NCBI RefSeq assembly: GCF_030272615.1
Contig: NC_081409.1
Coordinates: 873,698,626 to 873,762,625 of the forward strand
Length of the DNA: 64,000 bases
Source of the DNA: Cryptomeria japonica
Taxonomy: Eukaryota > Streptophyta > Pinopsida > Cupressales > Cupressaceae
Direction: 5' to 3'
A program made the position numbers and the translations under genes. Each line of letters begins with the position of its first letter. The first letter of the stretch is position 1. This document shows, one piece after another, positions 47,216 to 59,089 of this stretch. The notes beneath the pieces were generated by a model, which did not search any database, was not told the origin of the DNA, and saw nothing but the letters and a program-made list of their open reading frames with translations.

Positions 47216-50200
47216 CTAGTCTAGCACGTCATCTACCCCCCGATCTTGCTGATCAATGTTTCGGGAAGGCAGGGAACACGCTAGAGGAGGAACATTCAAC
47301 ACAGCAGATGGAGCTATCACAAGATCCAAACAAGGGCTATGTTCATATTCCGAGCCACATTGTTCTTGTCTAGGAGCTAGGATAAGTGCTTTAGAAAATT
47401 CATTAGATAAATGGTTATCAATATCAACAAGTTCATATTCACTATCAGAAGCAAAAGGAGTAACATTTTCATCATGAATAACATTTTCATCTATAGCATC
47501 ATCAAGATTTATAAAAATGGGATCTTTAATTCGCACAGGATCAAGACCATCATGCATCTTATGTTTTGGAGATTTTGGAGAAAATGGAATAATGCTTGTT
47601 GAAGGTGTTTTTGGAGATTGCAAAGTTTGAGAAGCAGCTGCTTGAGCTCTAAGATGACGCTTTCATCGGTGTTCATGTGCAGAATGATTTCATCTAGTCT
47701 TAGTAGGAAGTGGAGAAGATAGAGGAGGAGGAATGTTCTCATCCCTATCACTTGGGAGTTTAGGTTGTGGTCTCTTAGGCTGGATAATAGGAGAAGAAGA
47801 AGGTCTCTTCTCTCTATAAAAAGAAGGAGGAGGGACTGCTCCATACAAAGGAGGAATATTTGGTTTAGGAAGAAGACCAAGTCCATCATGACGAGGAGGT
47901 ATAGGTCTACTTTTAGAAGGTTTATTAGGCATAGACATAGTCACATCCATAGGAATGGGTTGAGAATCTTCTTGAGGAAAGACATTAGTTTTATCTTTCA
48001 AAGGAAGAACTTCCTTCTCAAGAATGATAGGAATATGAAGTTTAGGTGTTCTAGGTTCACTTAGAGATAGGATCATGTCTTTTTTCCACTTTTGATAAGA
48101 TTTGAAAAGATGATCACTTCGCGGAGGAAGAGATTGGAATTGTTTAGGCCAAAAGTAATCAATAGGAACACTAGAAGTTCTTTTAGCTGGTTTAAAGAGA
48201 CTATGATTGACAGTAACAACTTCACCATTATGGGGAAATTTCAAACACTTGTGAATAGGAGAAGCAATAGCTTTCATGGAAGATAGCCAAGAATAGCCAA
48301 GCTTCACACGAAATTGTTCGGAAGATGGAATAATAGCAAAGTTCACATCAAGGGATTTGTTATGGACCTCAATAGGCAATGTAATAGAACCAATTGCAGG
48401 AGAAGAAAAGGCATCAAATAGTTTCACAATCACATCTATTTTGTCATATATCACTTGATTCAATTGCAAAGTAAAAAGAAATTCTTCAGTAATAACATTA
48501 ACCATGCACGAAGGATCAATAAGCACTCCACGGCAAGGTGTATTCTTGACTTTTGCAACTATGTATAAAGGACCATCAGGTGCCCTAATGGTTTCACTGG
48601 AATCAAATGTGATGGAAGGTTCTTTAGGGTTTTCTTGCTGCTCTACAAAGTTAATCACATTCGGAGTCATAGACACAAGACCATCAGATGAGAGAGAGGA
48701 ATCATTAGTCTCAATTGCATTAGAGGTGTGAGAAGGTAATGGATCAGTAAAAATCTAAAGATTTTGGTTAGGAGGAGCTACAGATGTGTTGCCTTTATCA
48801 TTCACTCCAGAAACAAAAATAGTATTATTATCAATCAAATCTTGAATTTTACCCTTTAAAGAAAAACATTTTTCAGTATCATGCCTAGGCTGACAATGAA
48901 ATTGACAAAAGGCTTTGTTATCAAAATAAGGTGAAGTAATCTTTGCAGGATCAATTTGCCTTATAGGAGGAAGAGTAAGCACATTTTGTTCCAATAACTT
49001 ATTCATAATACTATGCAATGATTCATTCAAAGGAGTATACTTTCTTTCTTTCCTGAAAAATTTAGAAATAGGAGGCACACCTGATGCTGCATTCACATTG
49101 TTGTTGATGATGTTTTCATTGAATTTGATGGAATCTCTGTTCGGTTTAAAATTCCCAAATGGTTGTTGACTACTATCACCCTTATCACTCGGAGCCATAG
49201 GATGTGATTGTTCCATTTGACTCACAGTCAGTTGATAATTGTGAAGAGTTGCACACAACTGTTGGAAAGAAGTAAACTCAGAAAATAGAAGTTTGTCTCG
49301 AATATCTTTTTGTAAATTAGAAATAAAGATTCTTTGAATATCATTGTCAGGCACTGGAAAAGAAATTTGAGCATACAAATGCTTATATCTACCAATGAAA
49401 TCAGTCACTTTTTCTTTAACACCTTGTTTACAATGCATTAAATCAATCAAAGTAAATTTAGGACTTATATTGTTTTGAAATTGTTGAATGAAAGCATTTG
49501 CAAGTTGTTTGAAAGAAGTAATAGAATAGGAAGGCAATGAGCAATACCATTGTAGGGCTTTGTCTCTTAATGTTCTAGTAAACAGTTTTGCAAGCAACCT
49601 TTGGTCATAAGCAAAGTCAGTACATATTGTTTGAAAGGTCTTAACATGTGTTAGAGGATCTCCTTTACCATTATAAAGTTCCAAATGCGGGATTTCAACG
49701 TGTTTAGGAGGAATAGCTCGAACAATGTCAAGAGAAAGTGGGCTCGCAACATCAAATGTGGGCACACTAAACTTAGATTGATTCATAGAGGCAATTTGTT
49801 GCTGTAAAGAAGAGACAATTTGTGCAAGATTGTTAATGGTCGCTTCAGTCAAAGAATTCATATTAGATGTGTTAGATTGTGATGGAGGTGTTATGTTATT
49901 GAAAGAAGGTAAAGAGTAAGGTGGTGGGACTCTATGATAATTAGTCATAGGAGATGATTGGACAGGAGGAACACTACAAGGAGGAATGGAATGATTAAAT
50001 GAATTGCCCCCTTGTGTCATGTTCATTTGTGGAGATATAATAGGGACACTCATTGAAGGAATGAATGGAGAAGTTAGATTAAATGAAGGAAGAGGGTTAA
50101 TTGAAGAAGAAGGATTGCCCCCATGACTAGTGATCACAGGAGGAATGTCTTGTATAGAAGTGGTCATTATGTTTGATGTAAAGGCAGGTATGCTAGCAAT

Positions 50201-50641
50201 AGAAGTCATCAAAGGAATAGAATGATTGACTTGTGTAGGAGGTTGTGTATAACCTAAGGTTTCAGCACAACTCTTCATAGGCATCACATTCGAATCCACA
50301 ATGTGTGCAATACCACGCAAAATATCAATTCCATTCTTATCACTTTGAAGCATACGTTTTAGACCCTCAATTAAAGGAAGAGCTTGACTATCGGGGTATT
50401 CTTCAGACATCCATTGTCGAAAATCGTCAAATTGGTTATCCAATTTTGAAAGTTGTTCTTCAGAAACCTCATGGAGAGCTTCTTCATCATTAGGAGGATT
50501 AGAGGAATTACCCATGTCCTCGTTAAAAAGGCTATTCAAATTAGGTTCCATCTCCTCAGTAGTTAAACCTCGGAAAGACTTAATTCTCAGGCTTCGTCTA
50601 ATGGGAATAGTGTAAGTAGGGCTTATTGTTGTAAAACTCAT
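47216..50641 (-). pseudogene. gag-pro: K gag-protease polyprotein, three internal stops
   Basis: One frame of about 1,140 codons from ATG 50641, with a stop at 48757-48755 and two close stops near 47690-47640. Residues 1-300 are P/S-rich. Residues about 310-480 are a Retrotrans_gag-type capsid domain (LELYNGKGDPLTHVKTF, ALQWYCSLP, F-QLANAFIQQF, LYAQISFP-PDNDIQRIFISNL). A Tat/Ogre-type pseudo-knuckle FCQFHCQPRHDTEKC and LKGKIQDLID end the 628-residue open gag. Past the stop is an aspartic-protease-like domain (RGVLIDPSCMVNVI, GSITLPIEV, LGYSWL), with DPS where D-S/T-G is needed, so probably inactive. A proline-rich tail follows. No RT. Confidence 0.8.
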
Positions 50642-51792
50642 GCACTAGAGAGGGAGAAAAGATTTTGAATTTTAGAGGTAGCAATTTTCAGTAAAATCAG
50701 CCAATCTTCTAGATTTAAGCTGTTAAATACAATCAGGACAATCTCCCGAAATTTCAAAAAAAATGTCCGGGACCGTGGCGCTCGGAGTGCACACGGTCCT
50801 TGCAACTTTTTTCAAAATTTGCAGGGATGAAAGGTATGATGATTTTAGAGCTAATCTGAAAAAACTGAGTGATTTTACGATCTGTAGATAGGCCAAATTA
50901 AAGTTGCAATCTCAAAATTGAACCCTACCAAGATTGTCGAAAAATGCAAAATTTGAATTTTGAAAAAGAGAGGGAAACTAAAATTTTGAATTTTATGATT
51001 TTAGAGGGAATGTCAAAAGCAATGCAGGTTTTGAAATTCAAAAATTGACTCAATTTCACGCAAAATTCAATTTTGAAAGCGGAAATCAAATTTGTTTTAA
51101 TTAAGCACTTAATTTCAAAATTCACAAAATGCAAGAATTTGAATAAAGCACTGAAATTTCGAATGAATGCAAACACACTTTTCAGATTTAGGACAGTAAG
51201 AACACAATTTTGACACAAAATTTCAATTTCGATGATTTTTGAATGTTTAAAAGCCTTAATCCAAGCAATCACAAGACCAACTTTGACTGTAATTTTGAAG
51301 GTGTTAAAACTGATAAAATCAGCCAAAATTCTGGATTTTAGCAGGAAAATACAGTAAGATCTAGCTCCCAAATTTTCAAAAAAAATGTCGGGGACGATGG
51401 CGCTCGGGGTGCACACAGTCCTTGCAACTTTTTTCCAAATTTTCAGGGATGAAAGATATTGTGATTTTATTGCGGAATCCAAAGTTACAGCTGATTTGGA
51501 GATGTTTTGATTAGTGAAATTGTCGGACAAAGGTTGAATCAAGAGGGTTTCAAAAATTAGGGTTTTGACACTTAACCACTTAATTTTCAAAATTAAAGCA
51601 CAAATATGAATTGATAATTTGTAATAGAAGGGCAGATCTGAAACAAGCATTAACAATTAAATATTTCACAAGTTTAATTACTAAAAAGAAATTTTAGGGT
51701 TTTTATGCAATCACCTCTAAAATTTTGCAAAAGATCAAACATGGAAATGTAATCAATTTTTTCAGATCTAAGCATGAAAAATCAGAAAGGAT
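50642..51792 (-). other. K leader, no gene seen
   Basis: Low-complexity AT-rich text ('ttttgaattt', 'aaaattcaaa'). Two copies of a ~170-base module (about 50740-50890 and 51360-51540) resemble part of the D LTR. The 243-codon reverse frame at 51656-50925 comes from this biased composition and has no domain. Confidence 0.6.
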
Positions 51793-51811
51793 GTTCACGT
51801 CGGGTTCACCA
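51793..51811 (-). other. K primer-binding-site-like sequence
   Basis: Reverse-strand TGGTGAACCCGACGTGAAC, three bases inside the 5' LTR; the same type as in E and D. Confidence 0.7.
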
Positions 51812-51814
51812 AAA

Positions 51815-53046
51815 TGTAAAGCGGAAAATCGCGATTGAACCCTTGTTGCTCTCCCCTCTTCCAACTCCAAGGAGAGAGAAGGGAGGTTCACTAGGGCTGA
51901 TGGTTTTCACTTAGGGGAGAGACTTTACATTCAAAAGAGGGGTTGAAACCCACAAGATCCAATCCCACACAATGCAAGATTGGATGCTAAATGTGTTTCA
52001 AGGGGTTAAGACAGCAAGGCTACCCTCTTTTGTAAAGAATGTTGATAGGAAGATTAAGCTAGGAATGCATAGAAAGTGAGAAAGATTCGCTTATAAACTG
52101 AGATAGGGATACAGTATGAAGCTGCGGACCTGGAATTAGCAGTGAAATGTCGATATGGCGCTGTCCTGCAAATTTGAGCAAAAGTTTCTAGGACGATGGT
52201 GCCCGACGCCACGATCCTCCGAAAAATCCGCGAAACGAAGGGGGATCTATTCGTCTCTGCACAAGGATTCCAGATCTTCAATTTCAGCTGCGTACCTGCA
52301 ACCTACACACAAAAAAGTGAAGACGATTGGGGGGTTAGGGATTAGGGGTTTGCCATTAGGTCAAATCCCGGTTTTGGAATTAACCAAGAAATGAGCAAGT
52401 GCTGTAAATGTAAATGTCTGTAATGTAAAACAAGTACTAATACCTTGTTGTAAGGATGTTTGTATCCTTATGTGCGAAGGTATAGATGTTGTATGTTGTA
52501 TGTAGCATGTAGTATGTAGTAAGTGATCTCCTCTTCAATGGTTGAATCCTTGTCTTGAATGCAACACTTAGCCTTGAATGGAGACTTGAAATGATCAATT
52601 GCTTGAAGGAATGCTTGAATGCTTGAATGCTTGAGTATAGTTTCCACGCCTTTTCCATCATATCGAATGAAAGAGGAAAATGTATTTTATATACTTGTCA
52701 ATTAGGGCTGATAGACTGATTTTCCCGACCTTAGGTCGACCAGGAAAGTTTATTTTCCAAATTGCAAACAAAGAGACCCAAAGTCCAAAGGAGACCGGGC
52801 CCAAAATAGGACCCAGGGACTAGGGCGCTGGGCGCCCTGGTCCTGAAGGACCAGGGTGCTGGGCGCTCTGGTCCCACCTCCCGGGACAGTAGGGTGCAAG
52901 GAGGTTCAGGCCAGGGTGCTTGAAAAATGCAATTTTCAGTGTCGTAATTAGGTTTCGGGGTCTCCATTCAGGTTGCGTGTCGCGTCGCCATCGTGAAGAC
53001 CGAAATGCAGTCGAAATTGCAAGTGTCGCAATTTTAGGACGCTACA
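51815..53046 (-). repeat. K 5' LTR
   Basis: 1,232 bases, TGTAGCGTCC...GCTTTACA on the reverse strand, followed on the right by the second CTTGT. Confidence 0.95.
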
Positions 53047-53051
53047 CTTGT

Positions 53052-53252
53052 TATGCATGTAACAAGATTGGATACATTGCAAAATTCTCTAGAAGCAAGA
53101 ATACACTAGTGAACAATAAAGGATCTAGTTTTAAGGGCAAAGAAAAGGTAGATAAAGTAAAGCAAGAATTTTCAAAACAATGGATTAAGAAGAGTGATCA
53201 GAGAACTAATGAAACTATCTCTACACCGGTAGGAGATTCTTCATCTAACTAG
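53052..53252 (+). pseudogene. T3 ORF1, second part
   Basis: Resumes after K with the rest of knuckle four (YACNKIGYIAKF: His and last Cys lost), the lysine-rich tail and STPVGDSSSN ending at TAG 53250-53252. Frame and sequence match T1 and T2. Confidence 0.85.
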
Positions 53253-53552
53253 AGAATAATCCTTAGGGAGTATTGCAAAAAGTTGAAAATCATGCATTCG
53301 ACCCTCAGTTGATGGTGATAAGATACATTTATTCTTTACCAACAGATGTGTTAAGTTTTCACTTAACCAGCGAGCATTTAATGCGGTTGTTAAAAGATAT
53401 TTCATTATATAACATTAGAGAACCCTCATTTTAAACTCACTGAGCATTCAAACATTAGAGAGCGTGAAACTGAGCAAGGGAATTCTAAGGTGAAGCTACG
53501 AAGTGATTTTTAGGCATTCAGAATTTTGGTTAAGAGGTATTTATCTTTTGAA

Positions 53553-56500
53553 ATAGCATCCTCATCTTCTGTTCCTGAGTTTATTTCGAACCCTACCATT
53601 GTGAAAAATGTCATACACCCTAGACTCGTGTTTAAGATTATCCTTGAGATTGCAAAGCAGGATGATTATGTCAGAGCTTTTTTTAAAAATTTGAAGGGTG
53701 TAGCATTTGCTGAAGATCCTAGAATCTACGTACATTGCAACATAGAAAACCTAGGGACTGAGGATTTGAAGAAAATATTTAATGAGGTTATTAATGATGA
53801 AAATGGTGTAATTAAACCTAAACATAATATTGTGGAAGACTTAGGTTTTGTAGAGATTCTGAACATTCCCAAATTTCCAAAGGAAGTTGTAAGACTTGTA
53901 CTAAGCAGAGTCCATGGAGAGTTCATGAGGTTAGATTCAGTTTGAAAGATAACCAAGGAAGCAATTAAGGAAGTTACTGGTTTACCTTCAATTGGTAGTA
54001 GGCCTGATAAAACCAAGAAAATACCTAACAAGGGAGTTATGGATTTAACTAAAGACACATATGATAGTAGGTCACTTAGAGTGAATTATGTTAAGGATAT
54101 AAATGTGAGATATGTGAGTATGGTACTAGGATACAAAGAAACTCATGCAAATAGACTAAATTTTGTTTCTAGCCTTTGTATTCACAGTGCATATGAGATG
54201 GTGAACAATAATGCTAAGATTGATGTGTGTGAATGGCTTAAATATGAGCTAATTGATAACGTAAGGAAGATTAAGGGAGATAAGAAAGGTACTTTCCATT
54301 TTGGAAACCTACTAGTATGCCTGATGCTATACTTTACCAAAGAGATACCCAACATAGGTCACAAAGATTTTAGTTATGACATCCTGATAGGAAAAAAGAT
54401 ACAAGAATCTTTCACCAGTATGGGCACTGACAGTGTTAAGAACATCACATACTACTTCAAAACATTTCAAACTAAGATGAGAGCAAGAGAGAGACTACCA
54501 CAGAGCATAATTGATAAGTGTGACAAGGAAATCTGTTTTTTCATTAAGCAAGATGAAACATGGATGGAAGCAATAAGCCCTAGAACTATTTGGGCTACTA
54601 AGAAGGGTTATGAGGTAGACCTATCTATTCTGGAGACATATGCTAAAGCTCTACTTGATGCACCAAGGGAGTCATCTGAGAAATTCTTTGGTAATGCAGA
54701 AACTATTGAGAGCAATGCATCTATGTAGAAGAGGACAAAAAGAAGAGAAAAGTTTATTAGAGATGCCTCCAAGAAGGTCAAATAAATCAAAGAAAATGTC
54801 ATGAATATCAGTGGTATATCAACACGTTAGCTTGAAGGACTGTAACCTGAAGCACGTATTTCACCGATTGTAACATCTTCTAAAACTGATAGTGGTAAGG
54901 CTGCTAAGTTTAAAAGAGTGGAAAAGAAAAGGAAAACATTGTCGGTACCTTCTCCTACTCCTAAGAAAACTAGAACACTAAGGAAGAAGCAAAAAGTAGT
55001 TAGGGAACTGAAGAAGAAGCTTACACCTAAGAAGAAACATACACTAGTTACCCCCACATTGGATGATCTATTAAATGAGATTACACAAGAAGGTAATCTG
55101 GTAAATGTAAATAAATGGTATAACTCTTCAAATGATTATGAAAAAAACACAATTGAAGAAAGCATTATTTTACATTTAGATATATACAAGAAAGTTTTGA
55201 TAGAAGTGATTGCTGAGTTACCCAATGATTTGTACATGAGATTGGAAGCTAAAAGACTATCTGTGATGGAACTAGAAAAGAAGTTGAAAGTTGAAGCACT
55301 CTTGGTTGTACATCCGATAAATTCTAAGGAAGAGATAGATGAGTTTATTTTTGAAGCTAACCAATCAGTATTTGCTAGTGGACATCGTCAAGTAAGCCTA
55401 ATGGCTTGAAGGGTTAAAGAAATTGCAGATGAGACTGCAAATAAATGGGACATATTCTTTATAGAGAAGGAAAAGCAAGAGGAAAGATGCAGAACAAAAA
55501 TGGAAAAGAAATTCAAGGTATATTAGAAAGACAAGGGAAAAGGTAAAGTAGGTGGTGTACCTTCTATAAAAATAATAGATAACATCCCTCCACCAACTTA
55601 GATTACCCCTCCATTAGCACCTTCATCATCAATTCATACAACTAATCCACCAAATATAGCTACTGAAGGTTTAACTCATGATGATACTAACCTGGAGTCT
55701 GAGATACTTTTTACAATGAATGTAAATACTCAGGATATAAATATTGTTGTGGACAAAGAAACTACAGAGGTTAAGGTAGATAGTTTTGAGGACAACAAGA
55801 TTTTAGAGAATCCAAAGGAAACTATTGACTCTCAGAAAACTAAGATACCAGCTCAAATAGAGCAACTAGAGATTGAGAAACAAAAAGAGGAAAAGACAAC
55901 TAGCATAGGGCCACCAGAATTTGAGAAATCGGTAGTGGTACAGATAGAGAAACAATCTAAGGCAGAGGTTCATGTTGAGTCTGTGACACCACCAGTTGTA
56001 GAGAAGCTTAATCAGCCTGAGAAACCATTAAAGGTAGAGGTACAGATACAGACAGATCCACTAGAAGAAAATATAAGTAAAGTGGATGCATCTGATGGAA
56101 GTAAAGAGGATATAGTGAAGGTGATTGGTCAGACATCTGTTGAGAAGAAACCTACAACAGAACCAAACACATCTATAGGTGAATTCAGACCCACTAACAT
56201 TACAAAGGTACTTTTGGATTCTATTAAAAGGATTACTAATTGCAATGCCTTATAATTTAAGGCAATTGATAACACAATACCTATTCTGAAGATGATTGCA
56301 CCTAATTGTAAGATAGATCACATTAATGATTCTTTAGGGAAATTGGACACATTGTCCAAATTCATTGATGATAATGTAATAACCATAGATAAGGTGAATG
56401 AGGGCACCATAAAGGAGAGAGTTGACAAAGAGAAAAATACATTCTTTGGAAACACCATAAATAAATCTACTGATCACTTGGATACACTTTTACTGGTACT

Positions 56501-56972
56501 CAATTCTACAATTTTGGAGTATAAGGAGTTATATAGGGAAGCATGTAAACCTCACTGTTTGACAGAGGACATTGATGAGGAGATAAAAAGGGCACAAAAA
56601 TAAATTGATGACATTGCGGATAATATAATAGGTTCATCTGGACTTATATCAGTTTTTGAGCAGGAAATGGCAGTTTTTGAGGAGAAGTTGGAAAAACTTG
56701 AGAAAGAGAAGACAAGAATAAGGTCTAATTTCTGGGAACTAAAGGATAAACTTGGTCTGAGGTTGGATAGTCTAATTACTCAGAGAGTTGAATTATCTAA
56801 GGCAACAGTTCAAGGAGAGAGATTACTAGAGCAACAAATGCACTATCTCACCCGTATGATCCAGCAGGCTGAGGCAACTTTAACTGACAACAACAAGTTT
56901 ATGCAGAGTTTGAATATGATTTTGGCATACATATTTCAGATTGTAGCCAACTGGTTATAGACCTTGAGGTAG
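53553..56972 (+). pseudogene. T3 ORF2: large conserved protein of unknown function, broken
   Basis: The start codon is changed to ATA at 53553; otherwise the text follows T2 ORF2 end to end. N-terminal domain with VLSRVHGEFM-L (53900-53940), TGA at 53943, then EAIKEVTGLPSIGS and CEWLKYELIDNVRKIKGDKKG. The middle runs 54400-54728, and the KR-rich patch KKTRTLRKKQKVV lies near 54970. The helical domain runs 55090-55409, the acidic linker 55716-56150, the LLDSIKRITNCNAL domain near 56215, and coiled coils to VANWL at 56957 and the final stop at 56970-56972. About 1,140 codons long, ten or so lesions. The parallel with T1 and T2 over the whole length shows that this is one ancestral gene. Confidence 0.75.
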
Positions 56973-57021
56973 CATTTTTGCACTCTTTTGATTATTTATG
57001 ACATCCTTTGTCATTCATGTC

Positions 57022-57170
57022 AAAGGAGGAGTAGTGGATAGTGGAGAGAAAAATACATGTACAGAGGAGATCACTTGCTCAAGGGGAGCACATCTTTTTG
57101 GATTTCAGTTTTGGGATAATAGTTTTTTATTCTTCTCATGAGTGTTTACATCAATGCCAAAGGGGGAGAT
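57022..57170 (+). other. T3 duplicated polypurine tracts
   Basis: AAAGGAGGAG at 57022-57031 and AAAGGGGGAGAT at 57159-57170 before the 3' LTR. Confidence 0.8.
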
Positions 57171-57962
57171 GGTTGGCATTCTACACTCTTATGAGAATAG
57201 TTAATGTTTTCATTGATGGCAACAATTTGGCAACCCACCGGCAATAGATTTCTACATGCCCGACATCACAAACTTCATACACCGACAGACATCGGTATCG
57301 GAAATCACTTACTGATATTCAGATTACATAAAAAACAAAGCATATCGGCACTCCAGCTAACATGGGATGAACTTTTGTTTATCGTAATATAATTATCTTT
57401 CATAAGATGAAATGGTATATTGTAAAAGACATATATGTATGAGATCTTATAGGTCATTTTGAGAATATAGGATATGATATGTATGATAGAAAATAATTGT
57501 TTAGTGACAGCGAAGGTTTTTCATTAAGGTATCTCTCTGAGCTTAAACCAGTACTGAACTTGGCAATAAAGATGTTGTTTTGAGTAGTACATTGTATTGG
57601 ATTTAATTATCCATTTTGTAGTTAGTGTGAATCTTTATTGAGAAGTGATCTCTAGGCTATTGGCCTTCCTGCATGTGCAGGCCCCTATTGTAAGTAGTAT
57701 TTATTCATTGGCTAGTGAGTAAATATTATGGGTCACAAATCCCACTGAGTTTTTTCCCACACCAGGTGTCCTCGTTAAATATCTTGTGATATGGTGTATT
57801 TATATGGTGTCTTCATTATTTGTGTTTACTGCAATAATTCTTATTTACTGGTACACTGTTCTGGGTTGCAAAGTTATAAATAAGTTTAAATATTCTGCTA
57901 ACCGATTAGACACTGATTCACCCCCCTTCTTAGTGTCTTTGGGACTATCATTAAATCTAACA
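57171..57962 (+). repeat. T3 3' LTR
   Basis: 792 bases. The first base is changed from T to G (GGTTGGCATT). The end is ATCTAACA, as in the 5' LTR. Confidence 0.95.
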
Positions 57963-58704
57963 GAATAATCAACAACTTCTTCTAATGGTTCATCCCAAAT
58001 AGTGAGATCATTACGAAAAGTATTAGAAATATCTTGCACAAAGATGTCCTTTTTGTTATTGCCAATTTTGGGAGAAGGCATAACATTGTTCATTAATTAT
58101 TCATCCTTAGGAGGGAGAGCATCACTACATGTGTTTAAATCATCCTCTTGCCTCAAAATGTCTTCAATAGGATCTTTAGGGGAGAGAGCATTGAGTAAAT
58201 TGGCATATTTATGGGTAAGACAAACTTTAGGAGAAGGGAAAGCATTTCTCATTACGGAAAAGTGAGGACAATACCATCTTCTTGCACAAAATGATCCTCA
58301 TGAGGGGAGTATTCTTTAGGAGGGAGATGAACATCTTTCTCCAAATATCCATTCTTAGGAAGGAGATCTTTGAAAGAAATGCTCATAACCTCTTATTGCA
58401 CTAACATGCCCCCATTGGTAAGACCAAGTTTAGGAGAAGATAAGTCAATGTCCATCAATACCTTTTGACTTAGAGAGGCATCATGTAGGGAAGGTAAGGT
58501 AACATTTAGAAAGGTTTTTATCATATCATCCTCTTCCTCTAAGATAGCTAGATGGGAAGGGCATATTTTAGGAGAATTGTCAAGATCACTCTTCAAATCT
58601 TCATCCTTAGAGCATGGGAGAGTTTTTAAGGGGTTGGTAACAACTCTTTTAGGCACTAAAATGTTTTCATAGATAGGAGGAAAGAGATGGAAAAATTGAA
58701 GCAA
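57963..58704 (-). pseudogene. D ORF, upstream part
   Basis: Reverse frames 58704-58393 and 58093-57963 encode acidic, proline/serine-rich text (SPK-G, LPS, DDM). They have the same style as 43484-42381 and continue that frame across T3. No capsid domain or zinc knuckle is visible. The role would be as spacer upstream of the protease. Confidence 0.5.
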
Positions 58705-59065
58705 GGGAAGCTAACACATTATTACATCTATGAAATGAATGCATCATGACAAAACAATTCCTCCTTCAAGTGATAACATATGCTAATTAGAAGGAAATGT
58801 TCAATCATAACCAATGAAAGTACTCAAAATGTTGATTTAGAAAATGAAATTTATGAGTGAAATGTGTTCCTAAATCAGATATGAAATTAATGATCCAAAT
58901 TAAGCTATCCACAAGTTCAATTTTGAATTGAAAAAATTAGGGTTTTAACAAAATTGACCTCTAAATTTTTTAAATTTGCAAGGGATTGAAACTTGTAAAT
59001 GTGAATTTGAAATTTAAAAAAAAAACACTCATATCTGAGAACATAAATTAGAATAAAAGAAAATT

Positions 59066-59086
59066 GGATTCATGTTGGATTCACCA
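59066..59086 (-). other. D primer-binding-site-like sequence
   Basis: Reverse-strand TGGTGAATCCAACATGAATC, three bases inside the 5' LTR; a decayed version of the E and K sites (CG to CA/TG changes). Confidence 0.65.
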
Positions 59087-59089
59087 AAA

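Larger units (their letters stand above)
45232..53046 (-). mobile_element. Element K: Ty3/gypsy-type element with gag-protease only
   Basis: LTRs 45232-46469 and 51815-53046, TG...CA ends and a perfect 5-base target duplication. Reverse-strand order: 5' LTR (right), primer site, 1.1 kb leader, gag-protease frame, 3' region, polypurine tract, 3' LTR (left). Gag and protease look Tat/Ogre-like. RT, RNase H and integrase are absent. The LTRs look very alike by eye, so K is the youngest layer of the nest. Confidence 0.92.
43485..57962 (+). mobile_element. Element T3: RT-less copia-type element with ORF1 and ORF2, interrupted by K
   Basis: LTRs 43485-44273 and 57171-57962, perfect primer site, ORF1, ORF2, duplicated polypurine tract. 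Without K the element is about 6.66 kb, the best full-length measure of the family. Flanks are CAATA (43480-43484) and GAATA (57963-57967), a target duplication with one change. Inserted in the D protease-bearing ORF. Confidence 0.9.

Noticed and set aside
50925-51656. Reverse 243-codon frame in the K leader
   Set aside because: Composition bias (TTTGAAATT words) explains it; no domain, and it precedes the gag start within the leader.
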